The notes under the pieces are model-generated. The model was not told the origin of the DNA. It saw nothing but the letters and a program-made list of their open reading frames with translations, and made no database searches. Shown in pieces: positions 26,480 through 35,826 of a stretch of 64,000 bases of DNA (position 1 is its first letter; each line of letters starts with the position of its first letter). The DNA is taken from contig NZ_LWHG01000021.1 of assembly GCF_001625445.1 (NCBI RefSeq), positions 930,001-994,000 on the forward strand, in the 5' to 3' direction. The stretch is from Haladaptatus sp. R4. GTDB lineage: Archaea > Halobacteriota > Halobacteria > Halobacteriales > Haladaptataceae. The position numbers and the translations under genes are program-made.

Positions 26480-29097
26480 TCAGGGGAAGACGAGGACCGT
26501 CGCGTGCTCCGTCTCCAGCACTTCGACTTCCTCGCCGCTTTCGGCCCGATACTCCTCCTCGATTTCGACCCAATCACCGTCGAGCGTGACTTCCTCGCCC
26601 GCCGCGTCGAGCGTGATTTCGCCGTGGGTGTCCAGTTGAGCCTTGAGTTCGGCGGGGTCGGCCGATTCGAGTGCACCGACGACGGCGCCCGCCTTGTCGC
26701 GGAACTTCGGACCGATGGACGAGTGGTCGGGGTCGACGCCGACCGGCGCGAGTTCGACGTTCGGTCGTCCCTCTTCGAGGTAGACGGGGCCGTTCACGGC
26801 TTCGCTCAAGTCGTAGGTGTCGGGGTGGCGCTCCGAGTCGTCGTACAGCTCGATACGGTTGATTTCACCGTTGAGAGCCATTCCTTCCTCGGATTTCCAT
26901 GCTCGAACCTCGCTCGCGACTTCGGCGATGATGTCGCCCGCGAGTTCGGCCTCCTCGTCGTGCATCTCGACGTCGGGCCACGAAGCCTGATTGATGCTCG
27001 CTTCCGTGCCGGGAAGGTAGCTGTACACTTCCTCGGCGAAGAACGGCGAGAACGGCGCGAGCATGCGGACGACGGACGAAACGCACGTGTAGAGCGCGTG
27101 GCGGGCCGCGTTCCGCTCGCCGGGACGGCCTTCGTAGAGGCGGCCTTTCACGAGTTCGAGGTAGTCGTCCGCGAGGTCGTCCCAAACGAACTCGCGGAGC
27201 GTTCTGAGTGCCCGGTCGTAGCGGTAGGCTTCCATGTCCTCGGCGATGCTGTCGGCCGCGTTTGAGAGACGGGAAAGGATCCATCGGTCCGCGTCGCGGT
27301 AGGCCGGGTCCGCGATTTCCGGCGTGTTCTCGTCGAAGTGGTTCCGGGAGAACTGGAAGATGTTCCAGACCTTCGTGAGGAATCGGGAGGCCGAAGTGGC
27401 CTCCTTCGGCTGGAACTGCACGTCGCTTCCGGGTTGTCCGCCGAGCACCAGCGCCTGCCGAACCGAGTCGGCACCGTACTCCGCGACGGCGTCCTTCGGC
27501 GTCACGACGTTGCCGCGCGACTTGCTCATCTTGTTGCCGTCCGGGCCGAACACCATGCCGTTGATGAGGATTTCGTCCCACGGCCGTTTGTCGGTGAGTT
27601 CGCCGACGCGGAGGAGCGTGTAGAACGCCCACGTCCGGATGATGTCGTGCCCTGCGGGCGGAGCGAAACGGGTTCGAACTCGTCCAAGTCGAGGTCCTCG
27701 GGCCATCCCGTGATGTGTAGCGGTGTGATGGACGAATCCATCCACGTGTCCATGACGTCGGTTTCGCCCGTCCACGCGTCCGCACCACAGTCGGGACAGT
27801 CGCCGGTGGCGGGACCGGTTTCGGTCGGATCGACGGGTAGCTCTTCGGTGTCCGCGATGTGCCAGTGGCCACACTCCTCGCACTCCCACGCGGGAATCGG
27901 CGTGGCAAAGACGCGCTGGCGGGAGATAACCCAATCCCAACTCATCCCGTCCGCCCACTCTTCGAGACGGGCGTACATGTGCTCGGGAATCCACTCGACT
28001 TCCTGGGCTTTCTCGACGATTTTGTCCGGTTCGACTTCGACGAACCACTGTTCTTTCGAGAGGATTTCAATGGGGGTGTCACACCGCCAGCAGGTGCCGA
28101 CGGACTGCTCGGTCGGTTCCGAATCGTTCAGGTAGCCCTCCTCGGCCAACGCGTCGGCGATTTCCGTTTTCGCCTCGTCGATGGCCAATCCCTCGAACTC
28201 ACCCGCGAGTTCGTTCAGGTGGCCGTCCTCGGTGAACACTGGACGGAGGTCGAGGTCGTGTCGCGCCCACCAGTCCACGTCCTGTTTGTCCCCGAAGGTA
28301 CAGATCATGACCGCGCCGGTTCCGAAGTCGCCGTCGACGTCGTCGTCGGCGACGAGTTCGATCTCCTGCCCGAACAGCGGAACTTCGAACGTATCGCCGA
28401 TACGGTCGGCGTAGCGTTCGTCCTCGGGATCGACAGCCATGCCGACACACGCCGCGAGCAGTTCGGGGCGCGTGGTTGCGATCTCGATGTCGTCGTTTCC
28501 GACGCCGTCGAACGTGACGTAGTAGAGCGTTCCCGTCCGGTCCTCGTTCTCGACTTCCGCGTCCGCGATGGCCGTCTCACAGCGCGGACACCAGTTGACG
28601 GGGTGTTCGTCGCGGTAGACGTGGTCCTCCATCTCGACGAACGAGCGCTGAGTCTTCCCCCAGTATTCGGGGTCCATCGTGCGGAACTCCGCGTTCCAGT
28701 CGATGGAGAACCCGAGTTCGTTCATCGTCTCCTTCATCGAGTCGATCTGCTCCTCGGTGTGCTCGATGCAGAGTTGACGGAACTTCTCGCGGGAGACTTC
28801 GGTGCGGTGGATGTCGTGGTTCTCCTCGACCTTCACCTCGGTCGGCAGACCGTGACAGTCCCATCCCTGCGGGAAGAGGACTTGTTCACCTTTGAGTCGG
28901 TGGTAGCGCGCCGCGAAGTCGATGTAACTCCACTGGAGTCCGTGGCCGATGTGGAGGTTACCCGTCGGGTACGGTGGCGGCGTGTCGATGACATACTCCA
29001 AATCGCCATCCGGCGTGTACACGTCGGAGTCTTGCCATTCGTCCTTCCACTTTCGCTCGATACGCTCTGGTTCGTAGTCGTTTGGAACGTCAGTCAT
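26480..29097 (-). CDS. valS: Valyl-tRNA synthetase, apparent frameshift
   Basis: This class I synthetase charges tRNA-Val with valine. The N-terminal frame from ATG 29097 holds the HIGH motif ([12 protein letters not shown]) and the editing domain; the C-terminal frame holds KMSKS ([10 protein letters not shown]) and the anticodon-binding helices. The frames join near 27650, where the minus strand reads CAGGGCAC instead of CAGGGGCAC; restoring one G gives [19 protein letters not shown] without a break and about 872 residues, the normal size. Zinc-like Cys pairs ([30 protein letters not shown]) are present. Because this enzyme is essential and usually single-copy, the indel is more likely a sequence error than an inactivating mutation. 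Confidence 0.93.
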
Positions 29098-29250
29098 GGC
29101 TGCAAATCCCTGTCGCTAAATGGTGAATCGGCGAGAAACACTATCGGCTCGTCGTCTACGCTACAGACGTACTACCGACACCATCGCGCTCATACCTGTG
29201 ACTCTGCGCGGCGTCGCTGATAAAGGTTCCCGTCCATTGATCGCGTGAAA

Positions 29251-29445
29251 TCAACTCCGAACCGTCCGATACGTCCTGACGAGGAGGAATCCGCCCATCG
29301 TTCCGAGAGCCGTGACGACGGCGAAGAGGAAATTCGGGAAGTTCCGGACCACGAACATGAGATACGGTATCGTGACGAAAACGGCGATGAGACAGAGGAG
29401 AACGATAACGAGATTCAATCGCCAAACGATTCTATCCTCATTCAT
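29251..29445 (-). CDS. Small two-helix membrane protein
   Basis: This 64-residue protein has two membrane helices, LNLVIVLLCLIAVFVTIPYLMFVV and FLFAVVTALGTMGGFLLV, joined by a short RNFPN turn, with charged ends (MNEDR and RTYRTVRS). The topology puts both ends on the same side of the membrane. No family is recognised. It stands alone between valS and the thermonuclease remnant. The clean hydrophobic pattern makes it a likely real gene. Confidence 0.6.
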   Translation of the reverse strand: MNEDRIVWRLNLVIVLLCLIAVFVTIPYLMFVVRNFPNFLFAVVTALGTMGGFLLVRTYRTVRS

Positions 29446-29704
29446 ACCCTCAACACACCCCCCGTATTGTTATTTGTTTGGACCGGATGAAAGATACAAA
29501 CGATTATCGTCGTTCGAGTTCGTGGCTCGTGACTCGACCGAACGACGTAGGGGTCAGGTGCGCAACTCCCTAAAATCCTGAAAGACTGGAAAGAAGAGTG
29601 ATTTTGCCGAAGAAGTACCGATAGCCGCCATCCAGTTTTGCACCGATTGCTATCGATGTGTCTCTTCGCGTGCAAAATGCTCATAGTGCAATGTGTTGAT
29701 TTTA

Positions 29705-29713
29705 GTTATATAA
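29705..29713 (+). promoter_or_regulatory. TATA box before the thermonuclease remnant
   Basis: GTTATATAA ends one base before the ATG at 29714, so transcription about 27 bases further on would start near 29736. The in-frame ATG at 29744 is therefore the usable start. Confidence 0.5.
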
Positions 29714-29743
29714 ATGAATGCAACAACCCGGAAGAGAGTTCTC

Positions 29744-30004
29744 ATGATCGTTCTCATTCTACTGATCCTCGGTATCATCGGCGGGTTAGCAAGCAGGCCG
29801 ACCGCGGCGTCGGTAACTGACAGCGATCAGGTAACGGTCACGGACGTCGTGGACGGCGACACGCTGGATATCCAGTATTCGAACGGTTCGACCGATACGG
29901 TTCGTACTGACTCCGCAAAATCGCAACCCCTACCACCCCCGCCACGCAGGGTTCACCCATGCAACTGGGCGTCATCGGACTCGGACGGATGGGTCGCATC
30001 GTAG
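29744..30004 (+). pseudogene. Truncated thermonuclease (SNase-like) N-terminal fragment
   Basis: From ATG 29744 the frame gives a hydrophobic anchor (MIVLILLILGIIGGLAS) and then VTVTDVVDGDTLDIQYSNGSTDTVR, which is the first two strands of an SNase-like nuclease (VxxVxDGDTL is the family signature, the Asp binding calcium). After DTVR the sequence no longer resembles the family: the expected LGVDTPE segment and catalytic Arg/Glu residues are missing, and the frame runs out-of-register into gnd. I found no restoration in other frames, so this is a deletion remnant rather than a frameshift. The promoter is still intact. Confidence 0.65.
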
Positions 30005-30861
30005 TGGACAGAACCCTCGACGCTGGACACGATATCGTGGCGTACGACGTCGCGGAGGAAGCCGTCGAATCCGCCGCGGAAGGGGGCGCGGAACCGGCCG
30101 ACTCGGTCGCGGACCTCGCGGAGAAACTCGGCGACGAGAAACGGATCTGGTTGATGGTTCCCGCCGGTGACCCCGTGGACGCCGCCCTCGAAGATTTGGA
30201 ACCGTACCTCGACGCGGACGACGTCGTCGTCGACGGTGGAAACTCGTACTTCGAGGACTCCGTGCGCCGAAACGAGACGACTTCCGCGACCTATCTCGAC
30301 TGTGGAACGAGCGGCGGCCCGGCGGGGGCCGAACTCGGTTTCTCGCTGATGATCGGTGGGGAGCAGTGGGCCTACGACGAACTAACGCCCGTCTTCGACG
30401 CCGTTGCGACCGGCCCGGCGGGACACGACCGGATGGGCGAATCGGGGTCCGGCCACTACGTCAAGATGGTCCACAACGGCGTCGAATACGCACTGATGCA
30501 GACCTACGGCGAAGGGTTCGAACTGCTCCACGAGGGGCGCTACGACCTCGATTTGGAAGCCGTCGCGCGGACGTGGAACAACGGCGCGGTCATCCGCTCG
30601 TGGCTCCTCGAACTCTGCGAAGAGGCGTTCCGCGAGGAGGGCACCGATTTGGGCGACGTTGCCGACCACATCGCGGGCGGTTCGACCGGAACGTGGACGG
30701 TTCAAGAGGCACTCGAACAGGAAGTTCCCGTCCCGCTCATCTACGAGGCGCTTTCCGAGCGGTTCGGCAGTCGTTCCGGGGACGATGGCCGCTTCTCGCG
30801 CCGGTTGGCGAACCGACTCCGATACGGGTTCGGTCGGCACGAAGTCGCACGACAGGAGTAA
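29959..30861 (+). CDS. gnd: 6-phosphogluconate dehydrogenase, decarboxylating, short archaeal form
   Basis: The 300-residue enzyme oxidises 6-phosphogluconate to ribulose 5-phosphate and CO2 and reduces NAD(P)+. The dinucleotide motif GLGRMG opens the protein (residues 7-12), followed by VVVDGGNSYFEDS, the substrate loop CGTSGGPAGAELGFSLMIGG and the catalytic Lys/Asn helix GHYVKMVHNGVEYALMQ. It is the ~300-residue bacterial/archaeal type rather than the ~470-residue dimer form. In haloarchaea this gives the oxidative pentose phosphate route to pentoses. The start lies within the tail of the thermonuclease remnant frame. Confidence 0.93.
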   Translation: MQLGVIGLGRMGRIVVDRTLDAGHDIVAYDVAEEAVESAAEGGAEPADSVADLAEKLGDEKRIWLMVPAGDPVDAALEDLEPYLDADDVVVDGGNSYFEDSVRRNETTSATYLDCGTSGGPAGAELGFSLMIGGEQWAYDELTPVFDAVATGPAGHDRMGESGSGHYVKMVHNGVEYALMQTYGEGFELLHEGRYDLDLEAVARTWNNGAVIRSWLLELCEEAFREEGTDLGDVADHIAGGSTGTWTVQEALEQEVPVPLIYEALSERFGSRSGDDGRFSRRLANRLRYGFGRHEVARQE

Positions 30862-30939
30862 GGCGTCGATTGGTGGGGTGGAAGACGAATGGAGGGGGGC
30901 GAAAGGGGACGGACGGAGGGAAACGAAGGGGGACGGAAC

Positions 30940-31458
30940 TCACTCCGACGCCGTCGGGGTGGTCCGTCGAGAGACGACGAGAACGCCGGTCGAATAACAG
31001 GCGTAGTAGCCGAGGAACACGAGGAGGACCACGACCGTCAGCGGATCGGTCGGCATTCCGGATGCGGAAGTGCCGGTCGTCGTGGAGTTCGCCGCGTTAC
31101 CCATCACCAGCGGATACAAGTGGCTCGCCAACCGGAGGAGAAACAGCGCGAAGACGGCGAGTCCGACGTACGGGTGCGGTTCGTAAAACGCACCGTCGTC
31201 CGTGTGTTCGAACTCCGTGAAGGTGAGACCGATGGCGGCAGTGACGCCGCCGATACCCACGCCGACCAGGTCTTCGAGAAGGTTCACCGGACTCGTCACC
31301 GACGACGCCACGACAAACGCGACGAGGACCGTGATGAGCACCGCTCGGAGTCCGAGACGCTTCTTCGATACCGGTTGCCGCCCGAACGACCGCTTGAATC
31401 GACGGTAGACGATCACGCCGAAGATTCCGACGGTGAAGAGGACCGGGAGGACGTTCAT
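30940..31458 (-). CDS. Four-to-five-helix membrane protein, CcdC/DUF1453-like
   Basis: From ATG 31458 (MNVLPVLFTVGIFGVIVYRRFKRSF) the protein has about 172 residues and four to five hydrophobic helices, with the central segment DDGAFYEPHPYVGLAVFALFLLRL and a C-terminal VVVLLVFLGYYACYSTGVLVVSRR. The layout recalls the CcdC/DUF1453 membrane family, but I hold this assignment lightly. It is convergent with gnd, and no partner gene suggests its role. Confidence 0.7.
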   Translation of the reverse strand: MNVLPVLFTVGIFGVIVYRRFKRSFGRQPVSKKRLGLRAVLITVLVAFVVASSVTSPVNLLEDLVGVGIGGVTAAIGLTFTEFEHTDDGAFYEPHPYVGLAVFALFLLRLASHLYPLVMGNAANSTTTGTSASGMPTDPLTVVVLLVFLGYYACYSTGVLVVSRRTTPTASE

Positions 31459-31573
31459 AGTCGGAATAACCGGATCGTTTTCTATCAACCTGCCGTTCGA
31501 TTCGTCCCGTTCGGTTTCACGAACTGATCGACGGAGAGTTACAACGAAGGGAGACGCGCCCGATTTTCACAAT

Positions 31574-31581
31574 GGTTAAAC
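31574..31581 (+). promoter_or_regulatory. TATA box of tRNA-Arg(CCG)
   Basis: GGTTAAAC is centred about 29 bases before the tRNA 5' end at 31607. Confidence 0.5.
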
Positions 31582-31606
31582 GGACACCGCCTGTACGGCG
31601 TGGTGA

Positions 31607-31679
31607 GGGCGCGTAGCTCAGTGGACAGAGTCCTTGGTTCCGGACCAAGATGTCGCGGGTTCAAATCCCGTCGCGCCCG
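31607..31679 (+). tRNA. tRNA-Arg, anticodon CCG
   Basis: The cloverleaf closes with acceptor GGGCGCG (31607-31613) pairing CGCGCCC (31672-31678) and discriminator G at 31679. The anticodon stem CTTGG/CCAAG encloses loop TTCCGGA, giving anticodon CCG for the codon CGG. The T-arm GCGGG-TTCAAAT-CCCGT is canonical. No intron and no encoded CCA are present. Confidence 0.95.
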
Positions 31680-31777
31680 TGCAGCGAGGAACGAAGTGAC
31701 GAGCGAACCGGTACGCTGGATTTTGAATCCGACCAGTCGCATGCCCGCAGTTTCTCCGACGAAATCCCGTTTTCGAC

Positions 31778-33085
31778 CTATTCCAGCGTCGGGATGTATT
31801 CGGCGTTGGCTTCGATGAGTTCCTCGGTCATCTCGTGGAGTTCGTCCAGCGAACAGGCCGCGGCGGAAAGCGGGTCGAGTTTGACGGCTTGGTGGATTTT
31901 CTCCCGGTTTCCTTCGAGCGCACCTTCGACGGTGAGTTCGTACACGGCCGAATGCTGGCGGTCGAGCGCGGCGAGTTGGGTCGGAAGCGCGCCGACCGAC
32001 GCGGGGTGAAGACCGGTTCCGTCGACGAAAACGGGGACTTCGACGCAGGCGTCGTTCGGGAGGTTCTCGATGGCGTTCGTCGCGTTCGGGACGTTCAGGT
32101 TGAACCGCCGCTGGGTACCGGTTTCGAGCGAGTGGATGATTCTGGACGCGTATTCCTCCGAGCGCTCGACGCCGACCGAATCGAGGTCGATGCCGAGTTC
32201 GGGGTCGTCCCGTTCCGCCGAACGGGCTTTCCACCCTTCCAGATACGTCGCGGTGGGCATCCGCTCCGCGAAGTTCGTCCCGACCATCTCCTCGATGGCC
32301 GCGTCGTCGGTGCGGACGTACGGGACGTACTCGCTCATGTGATGGCTCGATTCGGTGGGAAACGCGCCGAAGTGTTTCAGCATCTCGAACCGGACCGTGT
32401 CCTTTCGATAAGTTTCGTCGTTCTCGGCGGCGTCACGGAGCGCCGGGTAGACGGAGTGGCCGTCGTGTTCACACTCCAGGAACCACGCCATATGGTTGAT
32501 ACCCGCGACCCAGTACTCCAGTTCCGACGCCGGGACGCCGACGTACTCCGCGATGGCCTCGGCCGTGTGCGGAACGGAGTGACAGAGACCGACGACGTCG
32601 ATGTCAGTCGCGTCGAACAGAGCTTTACAGAGGATCGCCATCGGGTTCGTGTAGTTGAGAAGGTGGGCATCGGGGCACAATTCTTCCATGTCGGCGGCGA
32701 GGTCGAGTATCGTCGGAATCGTACGGAGTCCGCGGAAAATCCCGCCCGGTCCGGTCGTGTCGCCGATGGATTGTTTCACGCCGTACTTCTCGGGGATACG
32801 AATCTCGTTTTCGAACGGTTCGGTTCCGCCGACGTTGATCATGTTCAGGACGTAGTCCGCGTCCGCGACCGCTTCTCGGCGGTCGAGTGTCGCTTCGACG
32901 CTCGCATCGAGCCCTTCGTTCTCGATCATCGCCTCGGCGATTCGATGGGTTTGGGAGAGGCGGTGCTCGTCGATGTCCATCAACGAGAGTTCGCTGCTCG
33001 AAAGCTCCTCGAACGAGAGTATATCCCCGATCAATTTCCTCGCAAAGACCATACTCCCCGCACCGATCAGGGCAATCTTCGGCAT
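31778..33085 (-). CDS. Glycoside hydrolase family 4 (alpha-galactosidase/alpha-glucosidase type)
   Basis: This 435-residue protein shows the GH4 set: the NAD-binding GAGSMVFARKLIGD at the N-terminus, NYTNPMAILCKAL, the metal-binding Cys in GLCHSVPHTAEA and the His in VAGINHMAWFLE. GH4 enzymes hydrolyse alpha- or beta-glycosides by an unusual redox-elimination route that needs NAD+ and a divalent metal (usually Mn2+), in the cytoplasm. The CHSV motif is the form seen in alpha-galactosidases (MelA) and alpha-glucosidases acting on unphosphorylated sugars. No sugar transporter gene is next to it. Confidence 0.9.
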   Translation of the reverse strand: MPKIALIGAGSMVFARKLIGDILSFEELSSSELSLMDIDEHRLSQTHRIAEAMIENEGLDASVEATLDRREAVADADYVLNMINVGGTEPFENEIRIPEKYGVKQSIGDTTGPGGIFRGLRTIPTILDLAADMEELCPDAHLLNYTNPMAILCKALFDATDIDVVGLCHSVPHTAEAIAEYVGVPASELEYWVAGINHMAWFLECEHDGHSVYPALRDAAENDETYRKDTVRFEMLKHFGAFPTESSHHMSEYVPYVRTDDAAIEEMVGTNFAERMPTATYLEGWKARSAERDDPELGIDLDSVGVERSEEYASRIIHSLETGTQRRFNLNVPNATNAIENLPNDACVEVPVFVDGTGLHPASVGALPTQLAALDRQHSAVYELTVEGALEGNREKIHQAVKLDPLSAAACSLDELHEMTEELIEANAEYIPTLE

Positions 33086-33592
33086 GGTAGGGATATCTCC
33101 TCGGCGAGGTCATTACCATTTCGCCGGATAGCATCAGAATTATGTCGAGCGTACGGCGTGAAGAACCGCCCCTCGTTCTGCTGGCGCGTCACCCAACACT
33201 GCACATGCTCTCTCGGGAGCAAAGGGCTTTTCCGACGCACTCACAGAGCATGAAACCATCCCACGCCGTGCCCGGTAGCCCCAAGGCCAAAAGGTGCTCC
33301 GGTGAGAAACACACGGCGGGGATGTACTTGATGTATGTAGTCCTCACCTATTAGAGTTACAACTCCGTTTTTCGGTGTGAACTGTTTAAGCTACTGTTCG
33401 AAAACATCACGAACAGTGGGGACAAACAAATCCATAAACAGACATTATTGGACGTATAGAACCGTGAAAACCGCGTGACGTGGCCGAACGTGCCAGTTTG
33501 GAGCACTGAATCGAGGTCGCCATTTCATATCCATTCCAGACTATTCAATTATACGTCACATAATAAAGGTAGATGCATGCCAACAGACTACC
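33086..33592. other. Intergenic region with no convincing gene
   Basis: About 500 bases, A/T-rich in the second half. A 70-codon plus frame at 33142-33354 is basic and lacks the acidic character of haloarchaeal proteins, so I do not call it. A TATA-like CATAATAAA (about 33559-33567) precedes the small gene at 33593 by about 30 bases. Confidence 0.5.
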
Positions 33593-33754
33593 ATGGCGAT
33601 CAGCCTGAATGACCCGGAATACACGGTTGAGAGTCCCGCCGACCGACCCTCCCTTCGAGAGACGGACGACGGCGAATGGATCGCATCCGACACGAGCGGA
33701 CGTTCGTGTCGTGGGGCGACGCCAGCCAGTGCCATCGCGTCGCTCCGGCAGTAA
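33593..33754 (+). CDS. Small ~53-residue protein, paralogue 1 of a tandem pair (HicB-like pattern)
   Basis: ATG 33593 to TAA 33752-33754 encodes 53 residues. PEYTVESPA, GEWIASDTSGRSCRGA and TPASAIASLRQ align with the next small gene at Pro-Glu-Tyr, Pro-Ala, Trp, Ala, Asp, Gly-Arg, Gly, Thr-Pro-Ala and Ala-Ile-Ala. The strand-turn-helix order W-x-A-x-D-x-x-G-R...G-x-T-P-x-x-A recalls the HicB antitoxin/partial RNase H fold (GDTPEEA-like), but no HicA toxin or DNA-binding domain is visible. A TATA-like element about 30 bases upstream supports expression. Function unknown. Confidence 0.6.
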   Translation: MAISLNDPEYTVESPADRPSLRETDDGEWIASDTSGRSCRGATPASAIASLRQ

Positions 33755-33852
33755 TTATCCACACAAGTATTTTCACCCAAACTTCGATTCAGGTTAGTGC
33801 TACGCTGTTGTAGCTGGTAATTACTTAATCTAACAGTCGTCCAAGCCGAAGT

Positions 33853-34008
33853 ATGCCCATTGGTTTGCCAGAATACGCCGTTCGAAATCCCGCACAGTGT
33901 CCCCAGGTCCGACAGATTTCCAACAATAAATGGAGAGCCAAGGACGAGCACGGTCGGTGTGCTTCGGGGTCGACGCCCGCCCAAGCGATAGCGAGACTGA
34001 AGCCATAA
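33853..34008 (+). CDS. Small ~51-residue protein, paralogue 2 of a tandem pair (HicB-like pattern)
   Basis: ATG 33853 to TAA 34006-34008 encodes 51 residues with PEYAVRNPA, KWRAKDEHGRCASGS and TPAQAIARLKP. It shares roughly 40% of positions with its neighbour 98 bases upstream, so the two are a local duplication. A TATA-like TTACTTAAT stretch (about 33816-33826) gives it its own promoter. The conservation between two independent copies, not length, is the evidence that both are coding. Function unknown. Confidence 0.6.
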   Translation: MPIGLPEYAVRNPAQCPQVRQISNNKWRAKDEHGRCASGSTPAQAIARLKP

Positions 34009-34245
34009 CCGCGAATTATCCCGAATAACGCGATTTAGGGGGTGTTTAATCGACGACCGCTTGAGCGGCGAGTCAGTACGAGTTCGAACGTCGTGCGACA
34101 GAACGACTGATTTGAGAACCGTCTGACCGGAGCGGGGTAGAGCCGTGGGTCTCGAAACGACGATTCGAAAGGAAGTACGGCACAGTTCGTCGATCCGAGG
34201 ACGATTCGGAATCTTGATGTCAAGGTGTTTCGTTTCGAAGGTACG

Positions 34246-35670
34246 ATGACCAGCACACAGTCCAGCAGTTCGATCACAGAGGGTGGACTGGTGCGACCGA
34301 TGTTCGAACTCGCGTGGCCGATCGTCGTCATTCAGCTTCTACAGGTGATGTACAACGTTGCGGACACCTTTTGGCTGGGACGGTTGTCGTCCGCCGCGGT
34401 CGGCGCGATGAGTATCGCATTTCCGCTCATCTTCTTCCTCATCTCCGTCGCGGGCGGGTTTACGACGGCCGGGAGCATCTTGGTCGCCCAGTTCACCGGG
34501 GCGGACAGCGAAGGATCCGCGGGAAAAGTCGCGGGCCAGATTCTCTCGTTCGTCCTGTTACTCTCCGTCCTCCTCGCTATCGCCGGATACTTCCTCACCG
34601 AACCGATGCTCTCGGTGATGCCGTCGCAGGGCGCGACGGCCACGCAGGTCGTTCCGCTCGCTCGGGAGTACATGGAGACGTACTTCCTCGGATTGCCCTT
34701 CCTGTTCGGGTTCTTCGTCTTCACGTCGTTGATGCGCGGGTACGGCAACACCCGTACCCCGATGCGTATCATGCTAGTGAGCGTCGCCGTCAACGTCGTT
34801 CTCGACCCGGTTCTCATCTTCGGGGCGGGACCGATTCACGGCATGGACGTTCGGGGCGCGGCGCTCGCGACCATCTCCGCACGGGCCGTTGCGAGCGTTC
34901 TCGGACTGTACGTCCTCTTCTACACCGACGCAGGACCGAACGTCAGCGTCGACGACCTCGTCCCGGACCTCGGTCTTATCTGGAAGATAATCCGAATCGG
35001 CACGCCGAGCGCTCTCGAACAGTCCACGAGTTCGCTCGCGATGATTTCGCTGACCGCGATGATCGTCCAGTTCCAACCGGCGGTGGTCAGCGCCTACGGA
35101 CTCGGAAACCGCCTCGTGTCGCTCGTGTTCCTCCCGGCGATGGGGCTGGGACGAGCGACGAACACGATGGTGGGTCAGAACCTCGGCGCGAAGAAACCCG
35201 ACCGTGCGGAGCGGGCGGTGTGGCTCGCGGCGAAGGTTGGCGCGGGTGTGATGTTCATCGTTGCAATCGTTGCAGCGTTGTTTCCCCACCCTATCGTCGG
35301 CGTCTTCATGGCGACTGGAACCGACCAAGCCCACGAAACGGTCAAGTTCGGGAGTCAGTACCTCCGGATACGATCGGTCGAGTTCGCGTTTATGGCCGTC
35401 CTACAGGTGCTCCTCGGCGCGTATCGCGGTGCAGGCAACACGAAATTGGCGATGGCGTTCTCGATGATCACGCTGTGGCTCGGGCGCGTCCCGACGGTGT
35501 ACTTCCTCGCGTTCGTCCAGCATATGGGGCCGACTGGTATCTGGGTAGGGATGGCCTTCGGAAATATAATCGGAGCCATCGTGGCGGCTCTGTGGTTCAC
35601 ACGCGGGACGTGGAAGCGGACGGTCATCGACGAACCGAGTGTTACCCTCACTGACGGTGAAGGGGAATGA
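34246..35670 (+). CDS. MATE family efflux transporter
   Basis: This 474-residue membrane protein has about twelve helices and MATE features: LARPMFELAWPIV-type N-terminus (GGLVRPMFELAWPIVVIQLL), the NVADTFWLGRLSSAAVGAMSIAFP segment and the mirrored second half GLGNRLVSLVFLPAMGLGRATNTMVGQNLGA. It should export drugs, toxic organics or metabolites in exchange for Na+ or H+. ATG 34246 (MTSTQSSSS) is preferred over an earlier frame start because the serine-rich tail and first helix follow directly. Monocistronic by spacing. Confidence 0.92.
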   Translation: MTSTQSSSSITEGGLVRPMFELAWPIVVIQLLQVMYNVADTFWLGRLSSAAVGAMSIAFPLIFFLISVAGGFTTAGSILVAQFTGADSEGSAGKVAGQILSFVLLLSVLLAIAGYFLTEPMLSVMPSQGATATQVVPLAREYMETYFLGLPFLFGFFVFTSLMRGYGNTRTPMRIMLVSVAVNVVLDPVLIFGAGPIHGMDVRGAALATISARAVASVLGLYVLFYTDAGPNVSVDDLVPDLGLIWKIIRIGTPSALEQSTSSLAMISLTAMIVQFQPAVVSAYGLGNRLVSLVFLPAMGLGRATNTMVGQNLGAKKPDRAERAVWLAAKVGAGVMFIVAIVAALFPHPIVGVFMATGTDQAHETVKFGSQYLRIRSVEFAFMAVLQVLLGAYRGAGNTKLAMAFSMITLWLGRVPTVYFLAFVQHMGPTGIWVGMAFGNIIGAIVAALWFTRGTWKRTVIDEPSVTLTDGEGE

Positions 35671-35826
35671 CTATTCGGTTCCAGAATTAAGAGTAGCATA
35701 ATAAAATGACTAGGGAGTGTAGGAGGTTCCAATGAGTCCGACGAGCGTCGTAATGCAAGGAGACACCTCTTGCTCGACGAACGGAACGACACGCGCTGGT
35801 CGCAGGTACGATCTAGGTGATGGTAA

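Noticed and set aside
33142-33354. 70-codon plus frame in the 33.1-33.6 kb gap
   Set aside because: It is basic and Ser/His-rich, lacks haloarchaeal acidic bias, has no TATA at the proper distance, and shows no motif.
33593-34008. HicAB toxin-antitoxin module
   Set aside because: Both small genes look like the HicB side only; no HicA-like toxin with the conserved His is found beside them, so I do not call a toxin-antitoxin pair.
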